20,422 nucleotides of DNA from Paludibacteraceae bacterium (lineage in GTDB: Bacteria; Bacteroidota; Bacteroidia; Bacteroidales; Paludibacteraceae), in assembly GCA_017960065.1 (NCBI GenBank), contig JAGCZK010000197.1, positions 1 to 20,422 on the forward strand. Reading direction: 5' to 3'. The translations under genes and the position numbers were made by a program. This document shows positions 1 to 7,741 of the stretch, in pieces (within the stretch, counting starts at the first letter, position 1; each line of letters opens with the position of its first letter). Below the pieces are notes generated by a model that worked only from the letters and a program-made list of their open reading frames with translations, did not search any database and was not told the origin of the DNA.

Positions 1-1161
1 GGCCTCCACATCGACGTGCTTGGCCAGGTAGTCGGCATCGATGTCTTCCAGACGGAAGAAGCGTCCCTGCAAATCGACGAGCGGACGCAGGTTGCCGTTT
101 TTATCGACCAGCTGCATGGGCGGGATGCCGGCGGCTTTGGCCACGCGGGCGTCGTCGGCACCAAAGGTGGGGGCGATGTGTACGATGCCGGTACCGTCTT
201 CGGTCGTGACGTAGTCGCCGCCGATGACGCGGAAGGCGCCCGGCTCAATCGGGCTGAAGAACGGGATGAGCGGTTCGTATTCCAAGCCGACCAGGGTCGA
301 GCCCTTGAAGGTTTCTTTCGGACATTCCATGTCTTTGAAATAGGCTTGGAAACGGGCGGCTGCCACAATGACCTCGCACGGCGTGTGCGTGTAGGGGTTT
401 TCGGTGGCCACCCGGACGTAGTCGATGTTGGGGCCCACGCAGAGGGCGGTGTTCGAAGTCAGGGTCCAGGGAGTGGTCGTCCAGGCCAGGATATAGAGGT
501 CCTTTTCGCCCTTAACCTTGAATTGAGCCGTCACCGTGGTGTCTTTGACATCGCGGTAGCAACCCGGTTGGTTCAATTCGTGCGAGCTCAGTCCGCTGCC
601 GGCAGCTGGCGAGTACGGCTGAATGGTGTAGCCCTTGTACAGCAGCCCTTGTTGGTAGAGGTTTTTGAGCAGCCACCAGCACGACTCGATGTACGAGTTT
701 TTGTAGGTGATGTACGGGTGTTCCAAATCCACCCAGTAGCCCATCTGCCGGGTCAGGTTTTCCCATTCTTTCGTGAATTTCATCACGTCGCGGCGGCAGG
801 TGGCGTTGTAGTCTTCGACCGAAATGGTTTTGCCGATGTCTTCTTTGGTGATGCCGAGCGTTTTCTCCACGCCGAGTTCGACCGGCAGGCCGTGGGTGTC
901 CCATCCGGCTTTGCGCAGCACCTTGTAGCCCTTCATGGTTTTGTAACGCAGGAACAGGTCCTTGATGGTGCGGGCCATCACATGGTGGATGCCGGGTTTG
1001 CCGTTAGCCGAAGGGGGGCCTTCGTAAAACACAAAGGCGGGATGGCCTTCGCGCGTCGAAATACTTTTGTGGAAAATGTCGTTTTCTTCCCACGCTGCTT
1101 GCACTTGCTTTCCGATTTCGGACAAGTCGAACCGGTTGTATTCGGCAAATTTTTTACTCAT
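1..1161 (-). CDS. ileS: Isoleucyl-tRNA synthetase, N-terminal 387 residues (partial)
   Basis: Charges tRNA-Ile with isoleucine in the cytoplasm. The frame is open from the ATG at 1161 to the window edge, so only the N-terminal part of a protein usually over 1,000 aa is present. It begins MSKKFAEYNRFDLSEIG. The class I HIGH region appears as GPPSANGKPGIHH (about 48-60), the variant seen in Bacteroidota IleRS. GWDTHGLPVE follows at about 87-96. The CP1 editing domain is recognisable from the Thr-rich WTTTPWTLTSNTAL and from GTGIVHIAPTFGADD. The KMSKS signature lies outside the window. A TACCTTTG -7 box sits about 70 nt upstream. Identity is secure; nothing looks broken in the visible part. Confidence 0.96.
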   Translation of the reverse strand, partial: MSKKFAEYNRFDLSEIGKQVQAAWEENDIFHKSISTREGHPAFVFYEGPPSANGKPGIHHVMARTIKDLFLRYKTMKGYKVLRKAGWDTHGLPVELGVEKTLGITKEDIGKTISVEDYNATCRRDVMKFTKEWENLTRQMGYWVDLEHPYITYKNSYIESCWWLLKNLYQQGLLYKGYTIQPYSPAAGSGLSSHELNQPGCYRDVKDTTVTAQFKVKGEKDLYILAWTTTPWTLTSNTALCVGPNIDYVRVATENPYTHTPCEVIVAAARFQAYFKDMECPKETFKGSTLVGLEYEPLIPFFSPIEPGAFRVIGGDYVTTEDGTGIVHIAPTFGADDARVAKAAGIPPMQLVDKNGNLRPLVDLQGRFFRLEDIDADYLAKHVDVEA

Positions 1162-1231
1162 ATCGGTTGGTTTCTTCTAATATTCGAACGCTTGGGGGCG
1201 GCACAAAAATTCCACCCCTCTGTCAAGACGG

Positions 1232-1239
1232 CAAAGGTA
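1232..1239 (-). promoter_or_regulatory. -7 promoter box of ileS
   Basis: The minus strand reads TACCTTTG, a full match to the Bacteroidota -7 consensus TAnnTTTG, in the AT-rich gap between ileS and the DUF4293 gene. It would give a leader of roughly 65 nt. I see no convincing TTTG -33 box at the usual spacing, so this rests on the -7 element and its position. Confidence 0.5.
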
Positions 1240-1298
1240 ATCATTTTTGCTGAATTAAGTTGCCGAAATCCAACAAAAAAACGAGGCGGCCGGCGCTT

Positions 1299-1733
1299 TT
1301 AGCGCAGGCGGTCGGCTGCCTGTACCAACGCTTCGTCCATGGCGATGCGTCGGATGGCCAAATAACTGAGAATGAGGTTGGTCGGCGGGATGGTACACAT
1401 CCAGGTGATGTGAATCGCGGCTTCGGGAGCGGTGCGGTGTACCACCACGAGCACGACGATGTCGGCCAGGTACATCAGCGCGGTGAGGATCATCTCGAAA
1501 CTGATGAGGCGCATTTGCAGAATGCGGCGGCGGTACAGAAAGATGCTGCCAAAGCTGATGGCCGGAATCAGGATGCTGAGAATGGCCGACGGAATCAGCC
1601 AGGTGCAGTGCAGGGCGCCTGCGGTGCTAAACACGACCGGCGAAGATTCGACCTGGGCGAAGGCGAAAAAGCAAAAAACGGTGGCGAGTACGGTGACGGC
1701 CAGCAGGTAGAGGGTTTGGATGCGTTGGATCAT
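1299..1733 (-). CDS. DUF4293 family four-helix membrane protein
   Basis: Small integral inner-membrane protein of unknown function, 144 aa from the chosen start. I chose the ATG at 1733 (MIQRIQTLYLL) because DUF4293 proteins characteristically begin with this MIQRIQT-type segment. An ATG at 1760 would add nine unconserved residues (MSLAQSPSA) and run close to the upstream terminator. Four hydrophobic helices are visible at about 7-27, 42-67, 78-98 and 110-128, with basic residues in the loops (YRRR at 67-70) and a short charged tail. It lies between ileS and a small lipoprotein on the same strand. A strong terminator separates it from the lipoprotein, so it probably has its own weak promoter or depends on readthrough. 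Function unknown; family assignment is by sequence resemblance. Confidence 0.8.
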   Translation of the reverse strand: MIQRIQTLYLLAVTVLATVFCFFAFAQVESSPVVFSTAGALHCTWLIPSAILSILIPAISFGSIFLYRRRILQMRLISFEMILTALMYLADIVVLVVVHRTAPEAAIHITWMCTIPPTNLILSYLAIRRIAMDEALVQAADRLR

Positions 1734-1760
1734 GGCGGACGGGGATTGGGCTAAGGACAT

Positions 1761-1793
1761 AAAAAAAATCCGTTAATCGCTTAACGGATTTTA
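1761..1793 (-). terminator. Intrinsic terminator of the small lipoprotein gene
   Basis: A perfect 12-bp stem (1765-1776 pairing with 1781-1792) closes a TCGC loop. Read on the minus strand it is followed by a run of eight T. It lies about 20 nt past the stop codon of the lipoprotein gene. The stem core is CCGTTAA, flanked by A/T pairs, so it may also work weakly on the other strand. Confidence 0.85.
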
Positions 1794-1813
1794 TTTTTGA
1801 GTTGTACCGTAGA

Positions 1814-1999
1814 TTATTCGGCAACAGCTTCAACAGCTTCAGCAGCAACTTCTTCAACTGCGGCTTCAACCGAGTCAGCAACAGCTTCAACAGTGGCTTC
1901 AACTTCTTCAGTAGCTTCTTCAGCTTCTTTGTTGCAGCAGTTGCAAGCTGCCAACGATACGGCTACTACGGTAGCAAAAAACAATACTAACTTTTTCAT
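1814..1999 (-). CDS. Small Ala/Glu/Val-rich lipoprotein
   Basis: A 61-aa predicted lipoprotein. I start at the ATG at 1999 (MKKLVLFFATVVAVSLAAC) because it gives a typical lipoprotein signal: Lys-Lys, a hydrophobic core and the lipobox LAAC, with Cys19 as the lipidation site. The in-frame ATG at 2023 would add eight residues ahead of the signal. The mature part (about 43 aa) is almost entirely Ala, Glu and Val in a loose repeat (EEVEATVEAVADSVEAAVEE) and very acidic. It probably forms an amphipathic helix or disordered tether at the envelope. Nearby cysteines (CNCC) could carry one lipid and possibly a disulfide. It has its own -7 box and terminator, so it looks like a separate, possibly abundant transcript. 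Such short lipoproteins are common in Bacteroidota; no function is known. Confidence 0.8.
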   Translation of the reverse strand: MKKLVLFFATVVAVSLAACNCCNKEAEEATEEVEATVEAVADSVEAAVEEVAAEAVEAVAE

Positions 2000-2050
2000 T
2001 TTTGTATATTTAAAATTAAACAATGATAGTGTTCGCTGTAAATGTTAATG

Positions 2051-2058
2051 CAAAGGTA
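2051..2058 (-). promoter_or_regulatory. -7 promoter box of the small lipoprotein gene
   Basis: TACCTTTG on the minus strand, a full TAnnTTTG match, about 50 nt upstream of the ATG at 1999 in very AT-rich DNA. No clear TTTG -33 box at 19-21 nt spacing. Confidence 0.55.
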
Positions 2059-2109
2059 TCTAAAATTTTAATAAGGCGACCACTTTGATTCGGACTTTAT
2101 TGTTAAATT

Positions 2110-2128
2110 ATGTTAAATAAATTAACAT
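2110..2128 (-). terminator. Possible weak terminator hairpin after the acyl-CoA synthetase gene
   Basis: A 7-bp AT-rich inverted repeat (ATGTTAA / TTAACAT) with a 5-nt loop lies directly after the stop codon at the end of the galE-to-synthetase run. It has a single GC pair and no good T-tract, so it is a weak candidate. Confidence 0.25.
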
Positions 2129-2133
2129 TTTAC

Positions 2134-3801
2134 CTAAAAAGGCAAATTTATGTACAAATATCGCTTAATACTGCGTTTCGGAGTCTTCTCAAACTCGGTC
2201 GGGTACAGCGAAATCTTGGTCAATCCCTCGTATGAGCCGACCATCGAATTCAGCGTCTGGCGGTTTTCCTCCATGACCAGTTTGAGGTCTTCTTCGGTCA
2301 GGTGCGATTCGTCGGCGGCGGTGTAATCCGGATAGACCAGACCGTAGAGTTTGCCTTCGCGCTCAATGACCAGGCTTTCCATGACAAAGGGCAGGTTGTT
2401 GAGCTTGTTTTCGATCTCTTCGGGATAGATGTTCTGTCCGTTCGGACCGAGAATCATGCTCTTGCAACGCCCTTTGATAAAGATAAACCCGTCTTTGTCC
2501 ATGGTGCCGAGGTCGCCGGTGTGCATCCAGCCGTCTTTGTCGAAGACTTTTTCGGTGGCTTCGGGGTTCTTGTAATAGCCGTCCATCACGTTTTCGCCGC
2601 GGACCAGGATTTCGCCCACCACATTTTCGGGGTCGGGCGAGTCGATCTTTACCTGCATCTGCTCCAGCACTTTGCCGGCCGAGTAAGGCTTGAACTCGTT
2701 GTGCGGGGCGTAGGCGATGAGCGGTGCGCACTCGGTCATGCCGTAGCCGATGGTAAAGCGGAAACCGATGCGGCGGAGCAGGTCTTCGACCTCTTTGCTC
2801 ATCGGTGCCCCTCCGATAATCACTTCCTTGAACTCGCCGCCGAAAGCGTCGGTCAGTTTGCTGCCGACACTGCTGTAGATGCGCGAGTCGAGCACCGGTA
2901 TGCTGAGCGCCAACCGCATTCCTTTGGTCGAAAGTGCCGGCTGCAGTTGTTTCTTGTAGATTTTTTCGAGGATTAACGGCACGGTGAAGATGACGGTCGG
3001 TTTGACGTCTTCGAATGCCTTGATGAGCACCTTCGGGCTCGGAATCATGTTGAGCAGGTAGGTGTGCGCGCCCACGCAGGTGGCGGTCAGAAAATCGAAG
3101 GCCATGCCGTAGGCGTGCGCCAGGGGCAGGAAGGTCAGCACGCGGTCGCCACGTTCGAGCAGGCGCGTCTTGATACCGAAGGTGATGTTGCCGGCCAAAG
3201 CGTTGCCGCTAAGCATCACGCCTTTGCTGAACCCGGTTGTGCCCGAGGTATAGCTGATGACGGCCAAGTCCTTGTTGTCGCGTTTGGTGTAGCGGATATC
3301 GTCGGGGCCGAAGCCTTTCGGATAGGTCTGGTCGAACAGCTGGTCGAGGTGCAGCATGATTTTCTGCATCTTTTCGCCGTCGCGCTGGAACACGCAGCGG
3401 AAGTCGTCGATGGAGATGACAGCCGTCAGGTTGTCCATCTTGTCGCTGTCGAGCGAATCCCAATGCTTGTCGCTGCAAAACAACATGACCGAATCCGAAT
3501 GGTTGACGATGTGGTGCACGTCGTTGGTGTTGAAGTCTTGCAGAATCGGCACAATCACCGCACCGTAGGTGACCACGGCGATGTATGAGATGGTCCAGTT
3601 CGGCGTGTTGCGGCCGATCAGGGCTATTTTGTCGCCGGTCTTTACCTTGGCCTCGCGGAAGAACAGGTGCAGCCGGGCGATTTGTCGGGTCGCTTCGCCG
3701 TAAGTGACGGTGGTTTGTTTGTAATAGTTGGAATATGCGGGAAGATCCCAGTTCTCTTTGAAACTTTTTTCAAAAAGTTTGATCAGGTTTTGTTCTATCA
3801 T
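2134..3801 (-). CDS. Long-chain fatty acid CoA ligase (AMP-binding, FadD-like)
   Basis: Adenylate-forming enzyme, 555 aa, expected to activate a fatty acid with ATP and transfer it to CoA at the cytoplasmic face of the membrane. The ANL superfamily motifs occur in order: SYTSGTTGFSKG at about 183-194 (ATP phosphate loop), GYGMTE at 352-357, the adenine/ribose region with HTGD at 427-430, KGR at 443-445 (hinge), and a C-terminal TPKRSIKR at about 540-547 carrying the likely catalytic lysine. Length and motif order suit the bacterial long-chain acyl-CoA synthetase group. It is last in a tight minus-strand run, 12 nt after nadE. An acyl-ACP synthetase role cannot be excluded. It is 11 kb from the pigment cluster and on the other strand, so I do not tie it to that pathway. 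Confidence 0.88.
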   Translation of the reverse strand: MIEQNLIKLFEKSFKENWDLPAYSNYYKQTTVTYGEATRQIARLHLFFREAKVKTGDKIALIGRNTPNWTISYIAVVTYGAVIVPILQDFNTNDVHHIVNHSDSVMLFCSDKHWDSLDSDKMDNLTAVISIDDFRCVFQRDGEKMQKIMLHLDQLFDQTYPKGFGPDDIRYTKRDNKDLAVISYTSGTTGFSKGVMLSGNALAGNITFGIKTRLLERGDRVLTFLPLAHAYGMAFDFLTATCVGAHTYLLNMIPSPKVLIKAFEDVKPTVIFTVPLILEKIYKKQLQPALSTKGMRLALSIPVLDSRIYSSVGSKLTDAFGGEFKEVIIGGAPMSKEVEDLLRRIGFRFTIGYGMTECAPLIAYAPHNEFKPYSAGKVLEQMQVKIDSPDPENVVGEILVRGENVMDGYYKNPEATEKVFDKDGWMHTGDLGTMDKDGFIFIKGRCKSMILGPNGQNIYPEEIENKLNNLPFVMESLVIEREGKLYGLVYPDYTAADESHLTEEDLKLVMEENRQTLNSMVGSYEGLTKISLYPTEFEKTPKRSIKRYLYINLPF

Positions 3802-3813
3802 AACAGGTGAAAA

Positions 3814-4614
3814 TCAAATACCAAAGTTCTCCAAAAAGAAGTCGGGCAGACCCGGCTCGAAGTGGGGCATTTGTACAATTTGGATTTTGAACTTGTTCCA
3901 ATGATATTTTTGAATGATTTTGTCGTAATTGGGTCCGGCTTCGTTGCAGCGGATGATGCGGTTGATCTCGTGGTAGGTCCAGCCGAGATTGTCTTCGTCG
4001 GATTTGCCGCACATGCCGTCCGAAGGCGTTTTGTGGGTCAGATGCGACGGCAGGCCCAGGCAGTCGCCGATGGCCACCACTTCTTCGGTGGTGAGTCGGC
4101 TGATGGGCGAAAAATCGCCCACACTGTCGCCGTAGTGGGTCGAGTAGCCCTGCACGTCTTCCGAACGGTTGCAGGTGTTGACCACCCGGCAGTTGCCCAG
4201 TTGTCCGGCAATGCCGTAGAGCGTGGCCATGCGCAGGCGGGCGGGCGTGTTGGTGCTGTATTGGGCGCTGACGGTTTCGGCGGCGCCGATGGCTTGCAGG
4301 CCTTCGCTAACGGCTTGCGTCAGCCCTTGGTAGGCTGCTGCAATGTTGACCGTAACCGCTTGGATTCCCAAGTGGCGGGCCACCTCCTGCGAATCGTGGA
4401 TATCGGCCTGTACACCGTTGGGCATCATCACTCCGATGACACGGTCTTTGCCGACGGCTTCGACACACAAGGCGGCGACCACCGTCGAGTCTTTGCCACC
4501 GCTAATGCCGATGACAATGCGGGTCTGGTCGTTGCCGTTTTGCTGCATCCAGGTGCGAATCCACTGCACAAGTGCCTGTGCAGTGGGCTTCGCCTCAAAA
4601 AGATAGGGTTTCAT
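3814..4614 (-). CDS. nadE: NH3-dependent NAD+ synthetase
   Basis: Last step of NAD biosynthesis: amidates nicotinic acid adenine dinucleotide with ATP and ammonia. At 266 aa it is the short, ammonia-using form; there is no N-terminal glutaminase domain. The ATP pyrophosphatase P-loop SGGKDST is at 38-44. Other conserved stretches are NTPARLRMATLYGIA, VVNTCNRSED, GYSTHYGDSVGDFSPI and KTPSDGMCGKSDEDNLG. The last is the substrate-binding region rich in Ser/Asp/Glu. It sits 14 nt after the PorE-like gene and 12 nt before the acyl-CoA synthetase gene on the same strand, which implies co-transcription. Confident assignment. Confidence 0.95.
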   Translation of the reverse strand: MKPYLFEAKPTAQALVQWIRTWMQQNGNDQTRIVIGISGGKDSTVVAALCVEAVGKDRVIGVMMPNGVQADIHDSQEVARHLGIQAVTVNIAAAYQGLTQAVSEGLQAIGAAETVSAQYSTNTPARLRMATLYGIAGQLGNCRVVNTCNRSEDVQGYSTHYGDSVGDFSPISRLTTEEVVAIGDCLGLPSHLTHKTPSDGMCGKSDEDNLGWTYHEINRIIRCNEAGPNYDKIIQKYHWNKFKIQIVQMPHFEPGLPDFFLENFGI

Positions 4615-4628
4615 TTTTCGTTTTTAGT

Positions 4629-6662
4629 TTAGAACTGTGTTACCAGGAACTCGGTACGACGGTTTTCCTGACGTCCGGCTTCCGTCTTGTTGTCGGCAAT
4701 CGGGCGGTCGAAGGCGTAGCCTTTCGAGGTCAGACGTTCGGGCTTGATGCCGTGTTCAACCAGGTAAGCCACCACCGATTCGGCACGGGCTTGCGACAAG
4801 CGGGTGTTGTACGCACGCGAGCCTTTGTTGTCGGTGTGACCGCCGATTTCGAGGCACAGGGTCGGGTTGTCCTGTAACAGTTTGATCAGGTTGTTGAGTT
4901 CGATCTGCGATTCGACGCTCAGGTCTGCCTTGGCCGTTTCGAAGAAGATGTTCTTCATAATCACGTTTTTGCCGATGGCAATCCGCTTGAGCACGATGTT
5001 CTTCTGAATTTCACGATACTCGGTCTGCTCGGGCAGGTTGAAGTTCTCGGAGTGGAACAGGTAGCCCGGGGCGCTGACCGAAACGCCGTAGTTGACGCCT
5101 CCCGGCAGTTTGACGCGGTAGTCGCCGATCGAGTCGCTCTCGAAGGTGGCGATGACTTGTTGCAGTCCGTTGTCGGCCAATTCGATTTGGGCACGCAAGG
5201 GCACGCTGTCCTCGTTCATGATGATACCTTTGAGCAGGGTGATGAACGAGCTGTCCATCTCGGCGGCTTTGGCGGTGTCGAAACCACCCAGCAGGCCGTC
5301 GCCCAACAGGCTTACAGGCGGCTCAAAGTTGAGGGCCAGGTCTTTCGGCAGGATGTAGGTCAGCATGTACACGTCGGTGTAGCCGCGGCCACCATCGCGG
5401 TTCGACGAGATGAAGGCCTTGTTGTCGCGCGAGGTCAGCGTGTAGAACGTGTCGTCAAACGGCGTGTTGATGGGGTATCCCAAGTTTTCGGGGCGGCCCC
5501 AGATGCCGTTTTTGTAGCGGCTGCGGAAAATGTCATATCCGCCCATGGAGTTGTGTCCGTTCGAAGCGAAATACAAGGTGGTGTCGTTGTGCAGCTCGGG
5601 CGAAATTTCGTTGTAGTCGGGCGAGTTGACATAGCCGGGCAGGGGGACGGCCTTGTTCCATTTGGTGCCGTTTTTGTTGTTTTTGCGCTTGAGGGTGGCT
5701 ACGTAAATGTCGTAGCTGACCTTGCCCCATGCGGCTTTGGCGTAGGTCGAGAAATACACCTTGCTGCTATCCGACGAGAAGGTGATTTTCTTGACAAAAC
5801 GGCGCTTGTTCCATTTGAACTTGCGGTCTTTCTTCCAGTTGTCCTTTTTGTAAACGTAGTGGAAGATTTTGTTGGGTTTCGATCCGTCGTACAGGAACAG
5901 GTCGTTGTTTCCCATATCCACCACGCTGTAGTTGCCGCGGTCTTCGCCGTCGAACAGCGGGTCGGGAGTGCTCCAGTTGCCGTCGGGGTCTTTGAATACC
6001 GATTGGGCCGATTCCACGCGTTTTTTGGATTTGACGTAGATGGCTTTGGTGTAGGCCAGGGTGGACCAGTCGGGGCTCATGGTGGTGTTGTATTCCTCTT
6101 CGGGCGAGTTGATGCGCTCAAAGTTGTCGATAAACACTTCGCGCGGCTGTTCGAGGTTGGCGATGCCGGCCTTGCACTCTTTGACGCGTTTGTCGAATTT
6201 TTTGTTGATGGCCCGGCGTTCGCGGCGCGAAATGCGTTGCCCGGTCTTGTAGGCGCGGTATTTTTCGTACCAAGTGATGGCCGAATCAAATTCGAGGTTC
6301 AGCTGATAGGCGTTGGCCAGCCGCAACCAGGCTTGGGAGTTTGCCGTCGAGCGGTCGGCGGCCACCGACTGCCGGAAATAGCGCAGACATTGGGCCTTTT
6401 CGAAGGGCGATACGAGGTAGGCTTCGCCGATCTTGTAGTTGAGCGATGCGCTCGTCGAGTCGATCATGTAGGCTTTCAGGTAGTAGCTGAGGGCCTGGGC
6501 TTTTTCAGCAGGAGCGATTTTCTTGAACTGCTCGTCACCTTTCTTTATATAGGCTTTATAGGATTTTGCCTCGCTTTTGTCGAGATTCAGGTTCTCTTTC
6601 TTTTTGGCGAACAGTGCGCAGGAGGCAAGTAACAGACAGAGAAGTATAAAATTCCGTTTCAT
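4629..6662 (-). CDS. PorE-like envelope protein: TPR, beta-propeller, CRD and OmpA domains
   Basis: A 677-aa exported protein predicted to bind peptidoglycan. The N-terminus (MKRNFILLCLLLASCALFA) can be read as a lipoprotein signal with lipobox LASC (Cys15) or as an ordinary signal peptide. Residues about 35-170 are helical TPR-like repeats. Residues about 180-440 hold PD40/WD40-like propeller repeats (TMSPDWSTLAYT, ISPELHNDTTLYFASNGH, YDIYVA and YDIFRS strands). Residues about 475-560 look like a carboxypeptidase regulatory-like domain. Residues about 565-677 are a complete OmpA-like domain with GGHTDNKGS near 605 and the NRRTEF end. This is the domain order of PorE, a type IX secretion component in Porphyromonas gingivalis, but close paralogues with unknown roles exist in Bacteroidota. 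It follows the TPR gene by 20 nt. Confidence 0.85.
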   Translation of the reverse strand: MKRNFILLCLLLASCALFAKKKENLNLDKSEAKSYKAYIKKGDEQFKKIAPAEKAQALSYYLKAYMIDSTSASLNYKIGEAYLVSPFEKAQCLRYFRQSVAADRSTANSQAWLRLANAYQLNLEFDSAITWYEKYRAYKTGQRISRRERRAINKKFDKRVKECKAGIANLEQPREVFIDNFERINSPEEEYNTTMSPDWSTLAYTKAIYVKSKKRVESAQSVFKDPDGNWSTPDPLFDGEDRGNYSVVDMGNNDLFLYDGSKPNKIFHYVYKKDNWKKDRKFKWNKRRFVKKITFSSDSSKVYFSTYAKAAWGKVSYDIYVATLKRKNNKNGTKWNKAVPLPGYVNSPDYNEISPELHNDTTLYFASNGHNSMGGYDIFRSRYKNGIWGRPENLGYPINTPFDDTFYTLTSRDNKAFISSNRDGGRGYTDVYMLTYILPKDLALNFEPPVSLLGDGLLGGFDTAKAAEMDSSFITLLKGIIMNEDSVPLRAQIELADNGLQQVIATFESDSIGDYRVKLPGGVNYGVSVSAPGYLFHSENFNLPEQTEYREIQKNIVLKRIAIGKNVIMKNIFFETAKADLSVESQIELNNLIKLLQDNPTLCLEIGGHTDNKGSRAYNTRLSQARAESVVAYLVEHGIKPERLTSKGYAFDRPIADNKTEAGRQENRRTEFLVTQF

Positions 6663-6682
6663 GGTGGTATCAGTCTAAAGCG

Positions 6683-7738
6683 TTATTGGCATTGTCTGCT
6701 GTAATACAAATCGGCGTTGCGGGCACCCAAGCGGGCGGCTTTCTCCAAGTCCTTGCAGCAGCCGTCCTCGTCGCGCAACAGTTCTTTGACGATGGCGCGG
6801 TTGAGGTAGGCGTCGGCATAATTGGTGTTGAACGAAATGGCCCAGTTGAGGTTGAGCAGCGCTTCCTCTAAGTTTTTCTGTTTGAGGTAAACCACGCCGC
6901 GGTTGCAGTAGGCGGCGGCATATTCGGTGTCCAGCTTGATGGCCTGGTTCAGGTCCACCAGCGCCGAGTCGTATTCGCCGATTTGGGTCAGTACCAGTCC
7001 ACGGGTGTTGTACAGAACCGCTTCGTTGGGTTGGGCGGCAATCAGCTCACCCAGGGCCTGCAGGCAGGCGGCGGTGTCGGCTTGCAACTGCCAGTCCATA
7101 ACGGTCAGGTTGAACTTGGCCTGCCATTGCGACGGGTCGCGTTGGATGAGCGCGCTGTAGTCGTCGTGAGCCAGGTTGCTCTTGTTCAGGTATTGGTAGC
7201 AGTTGGCCCGTTCGAGCAGGGCGATGTTGTTGTTGGGGTCGATGTTGAGAATCTCGGTGTATTCGTTGATGGCCGAGGCGTAGTCTTCGGCGTGTTGGAA
7301 GATGGCCGATTTGTCGAGGCGGGCGTTGATGTTGTTCGGGTCCAGCTCAATGGCCGAGGCAAAATCCTGGGTGGCTTGCTCCACATTGCCCTGGCGGTAG
7401 TTGATTTTACCCAGCAACAGGTAGCATTCCGAGCATTTGCCGTTCAGACGGATGGCGGTCTGCAAGTCGCTGACCGAGTTGGCCAGTTGGTTTTCGTTCA
7501 TGTAGGCGATGGCACGGTTGTAATACGATTGCACAAAGGTGGAATCTTCTGCCAGCGAGGCGGTGAACTTAAAGATAGCTTCGTCGTTCTGCCCTTTTCC
7601 GAGGAGTGCGACGCCTTCATTGTATAAAATTTCGGCGGGGGGCATTTTGATGGTCGAGGCGACCACAGCCTTTTTGCGTGCCGAAAAAACCGGCAGTGCG
7701 CAAAGGAAGGCAAGCGTGAGTACAAGTATTTGTTTCAT
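6683..7738 (-). CDS. Secreted/periplasmic tetratricopeptide repeat protein
   Basis: A 351-aa protein with a signal peptide (MKQILVLTLAFLCALPVFSA, probable cleavage after residue 20) followed by about eight or nine TPR units from about residue 35 to the end. Repeats can be read at AEILYNEGVALLGKGQNDEA, SYYNRAIAYMNENQLANSV, CYLLLGKINYRQGNVEQA, ARLDKSAIFQHAEDYASA, LYNTRGLVLTQIGEYDSA and AAYCNRGVVYLKQKNLEEA. No catalytic domain is seen, so it is probably a scaffold in the envelope. It lies between galE (3 nt upstream) and the PorE-like gene (20 nt downstream). That neighbour also begins with TPR-like repeats, so a shared periplasmic complex is plausible but not shown. Confidence 0.85.
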   Translation of the reverse strand: MKQILVLTLAFLCALPVFSARKKAVVASTIKMPPAEILYNEGVALLGKGQNDEAIFKFTASLAEDSTFVQSYYNRAIAYMNENQLANSVSDLQTAIRLNGKCSECYLLLGKINYRQGNVEQATQDFASAIELDPNNINARLDKSAIFQHAEDYASAINEYTEILNIDPNNNIALLERANCYQYLNKSNLAHDDYSALIQRDPSQWQAKFNLTVMDWQLQADTAACLQALGELIAAQPNEAVLYNTRGLVLTQIGEYDSALVDLNQAIKLDTEYAAAYCNRGVVYLKQKNLEEALLNLNWAISFNTNYADAYLNRAIVKELLRDEDGCCKDLEKAARLGARNADLYYSRQCQ

Positions 7739-7741
7739 ATT

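Noticed and set aside
16..1302. A 428-codon open frame on the plus strand opposite ileS
   Set aside because: The minus strand encodes unmistakable IleRS motifs; the plus-strand frame is their shadow.
1797..2048. Ser/Ala/Thr-rich plus-strand frame opposite the small lipoprotein
   Set aside because: It mirrors the repetitive Ala/Glu codons of the lipoprotein, has no signal or domain, and the minus strand has a lipobox, promoter box and terminator.
5052..6632. A 526-codon open frame on the plus strand opposite the PorE-like gene
   Set aside because: Antisense shadow of a protein with clear domains; the translation is low-complexity Val/Gly/Phe-rich and unlike any family.
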